DNA of 64,000 nt from the NCBI RefSeq assembly GCF_039545095.1, contig NZ_BAABRS010000001.1:1550001-1614000 (forward strand), in the 5' to 3' direction. The stretch comes from Fodinibius salicampi. Lineage in GTDB: Bacteria > Bacteroidota > Rhodothermia > Balneolales > Balneolaceae. Position 1 is the first letter of the stretch. Each line of letters starts with the position of its first letter. The translations under genes were made by a program, and so were the position numbers. Shown piece by piece: positions 63,265 through 64,000 of this stretch. The notes beneath the pieces were generated by a model that did not search any database, had not been told where the DNA came from, and saw only the letters and a program-made list of their open reading frames with translations.

Positions 63265-64000
63265 ATGAAATTTTATGTTTGTATCAAACAGGTTCCGGAT
63301 ATTGATGCCCCTATACAGATAAAAGATGGGAAACTAATCCAGGATACTGACCGCATGGTTCTTAACGCTTACGATGCATCCGCTGTAGAAGAAGCTCTGG
63401 TGCTTACTGAAGAGACTGACGGAGAAGTAGAGGTAGTTTTGGTCGGACCCAGCAAAGCCAAAGAAACTATTCGCAAGGCATTGGCTATGGGCGCTGATAA
63501 AGCTTCCCACATTGTACTTGAAGGAGAGGATACCTACGACTCGGCAACTTATGCCAAAATATTGGCAAAATTTTTCGAAGATAAGGAATACGATGTTATA
63601 GCCTGTGGGAAACAATCCCAGGACACGGATGCTGGTCTTGCCGGAAGTATGCTGGCAGAACACCTGAATCTGCCTTATACAACTAATGCAGTGGGACTTT
63701 CGATAGAGGATGGAAAGCTGGTCGTGAAACGTCAGGGAGACTCGGGACAAGAAATCATTGAACTCCCTCCCTCCTGTCTTGTCACCTGCTCAAACGATAT
63801 GAACGAACCCCGCATACCCAGTCTCAAAGGGATTATGCAATCCAAGCGAAAGCCTATGGAAACTATTGAACTTTCTGACTTAGGTATAGAAGAGGATAAC
63901 CTTTCTCCTAAAACCAAAGTAACCGGCTACATGGAAAAACCAGAGCGAGAACCGGGACAAAAGTTTGAGGGGGAACCGGAAGAGTTGGCGCAAAAGGTGG
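63265..64000 (+). CDS. etfB: Electron transfer flavoprotein beta subunit (3' end outside window)
   Basis: The ATG at 63265 opens a frame to the right edge (about 245 residues visible). MKFYVCIKQVPDIDAPIQIK is the typical EtfB start; LNAYDASAVEEALVLTEETD, ALAMGADKASHIV and CGKQSQDTDAGLAGSMLAEHL, with the AMP/NAD-binding Gly-rich loop, follow, and the family signature region LVTCSNDMNEPRIPSLKGIM is present. EtfB carries AMP/FAD with EtfA and passes electrons from acyl-CoA dehydrogenases to the quinone pool. etfA is likely just beyond the edge. Confidence 0.94.
   Translation, partial: MKFYVCIKQVPDIDAPIQIKDGKLIQDTDRMVLNAYDASAVEEALVLTEETDGEVEVVLVGPSKAKETIRKALAMGADKASHIVLEGEDTYDSATYAKILAKFFEDKEYDVIACGKQSQDTDAGLAGSMLAEHLNLPYTTNAVGLSIEDGKLVVKRQGDSGQEIIELPPSCLVTCSNDMNEPRIPSLKGIMQSKRKPMETIELSDLGIEEDNLSPKTKVTGYMEKPEREPGQKFEGEPEELAQKV

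Overview
The window looks like chromosomal DNA of a heterotrophic, facultatively respiring member of the Bacteroidota/Balneolota/Rhodothermota side of the tree. The supporting signs are a TonB receptor with a CarboxypepD_reg-like N-terminus, a CRTAC1-type FG-GAP protein, DUF4835 and PorV-like outer-membrane proteins, a Sec-type (clade II) lipoprotein NosZ with a compact nosZ-L-D-F-Y order, and Bacteroidota-like intergenic repeats. There is no rRNA or other phylogenetic marker, so the phylum is an inference. I see no tRNA, rRNA, CRISPR array, prophage or insertion sequence.

Layout. 1-3631 holds housekeeping genes: a PH-like membrane protein, a flavin monooxygenase, an NAD(P)-binding oxidoreductase and a double-hotdog acyl-CoA thioesterase. 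3737-9118 is a minus-strand series: an outer-membrane barrel, DUF488, a three-repeat DUF2249 protein, a Met/His/Cys-rich exported protein and a TonB receptor that may import copper. 9552-18268 is a nitrosative-stress and electron-transfer region: a SufR-like regulator, a degenerate Ric paralogue, a seven-iron ferredoxin, a MIP18-type Fe-S assembly protein, an NnrS-like membrane protein, OsmC, an azurin-like cupredoxin, CopD-like and oxidase-like small membrane proteins, a cytochrome c'-like protein and a truncated haemoglobin. 18391-23077 is an operon of a b-type/multihaem c-type fusion cytochrome, a CRTAC1-type protein and a TPR protein. 23268-26581 carries a tryptophanase and a tyrosine phenol-lyase. 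26710-39370 is the nitrous oxide respiration block: an unknown 604-aa protein, Ric, CtaA, HemN, a PRC-barrel protein, NosY, NosF, NosD, NosL, a membrane protein, NosZ, a lipoprotein cytochrome c and an Rrf2/NsrR-like regulator.

From 39513 the content changes: creatininase-like and SGNH hydrolases, then a surface-polysaccharide locus (41417-59175) with five glycosyltransferases, two methyltransferases, an epimerase, an O-antigen polymerase/ligase, a flippase, a chain-length protein and a sulfotransferase. It is interrupted by about 2.2 kb without a convincing gene (46787-48968) that holds two degenerate 22-23 bp tandem arrays and several palindromes, followed by a BspA-like lipoprotein with fifteen 25-residue repeats. 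The end carries an HHH/outer-membrane barrel protein, a PorV-like protein, DUF4835 and the start of etfB.

How it fits together. The island can reduce N2O to N2 (NosZ), mature its copper sites (NosDFYL, possibly the TonB receptor), make haem without oxygen (HemN), pass electrons through cytochrome c and cupredoxin carriers, and repair or buffer NO damage (Ric, globin, cytochrome c', NnrS-like). No nitrate, nitrite or NO reductase is in the window. An imperfect palindrome around AAGATAAAATACTCTTAAA recurs upstream of several of these genes, including the Rrf2 regulator itself, and suggests a shared NO-responsive regulon.
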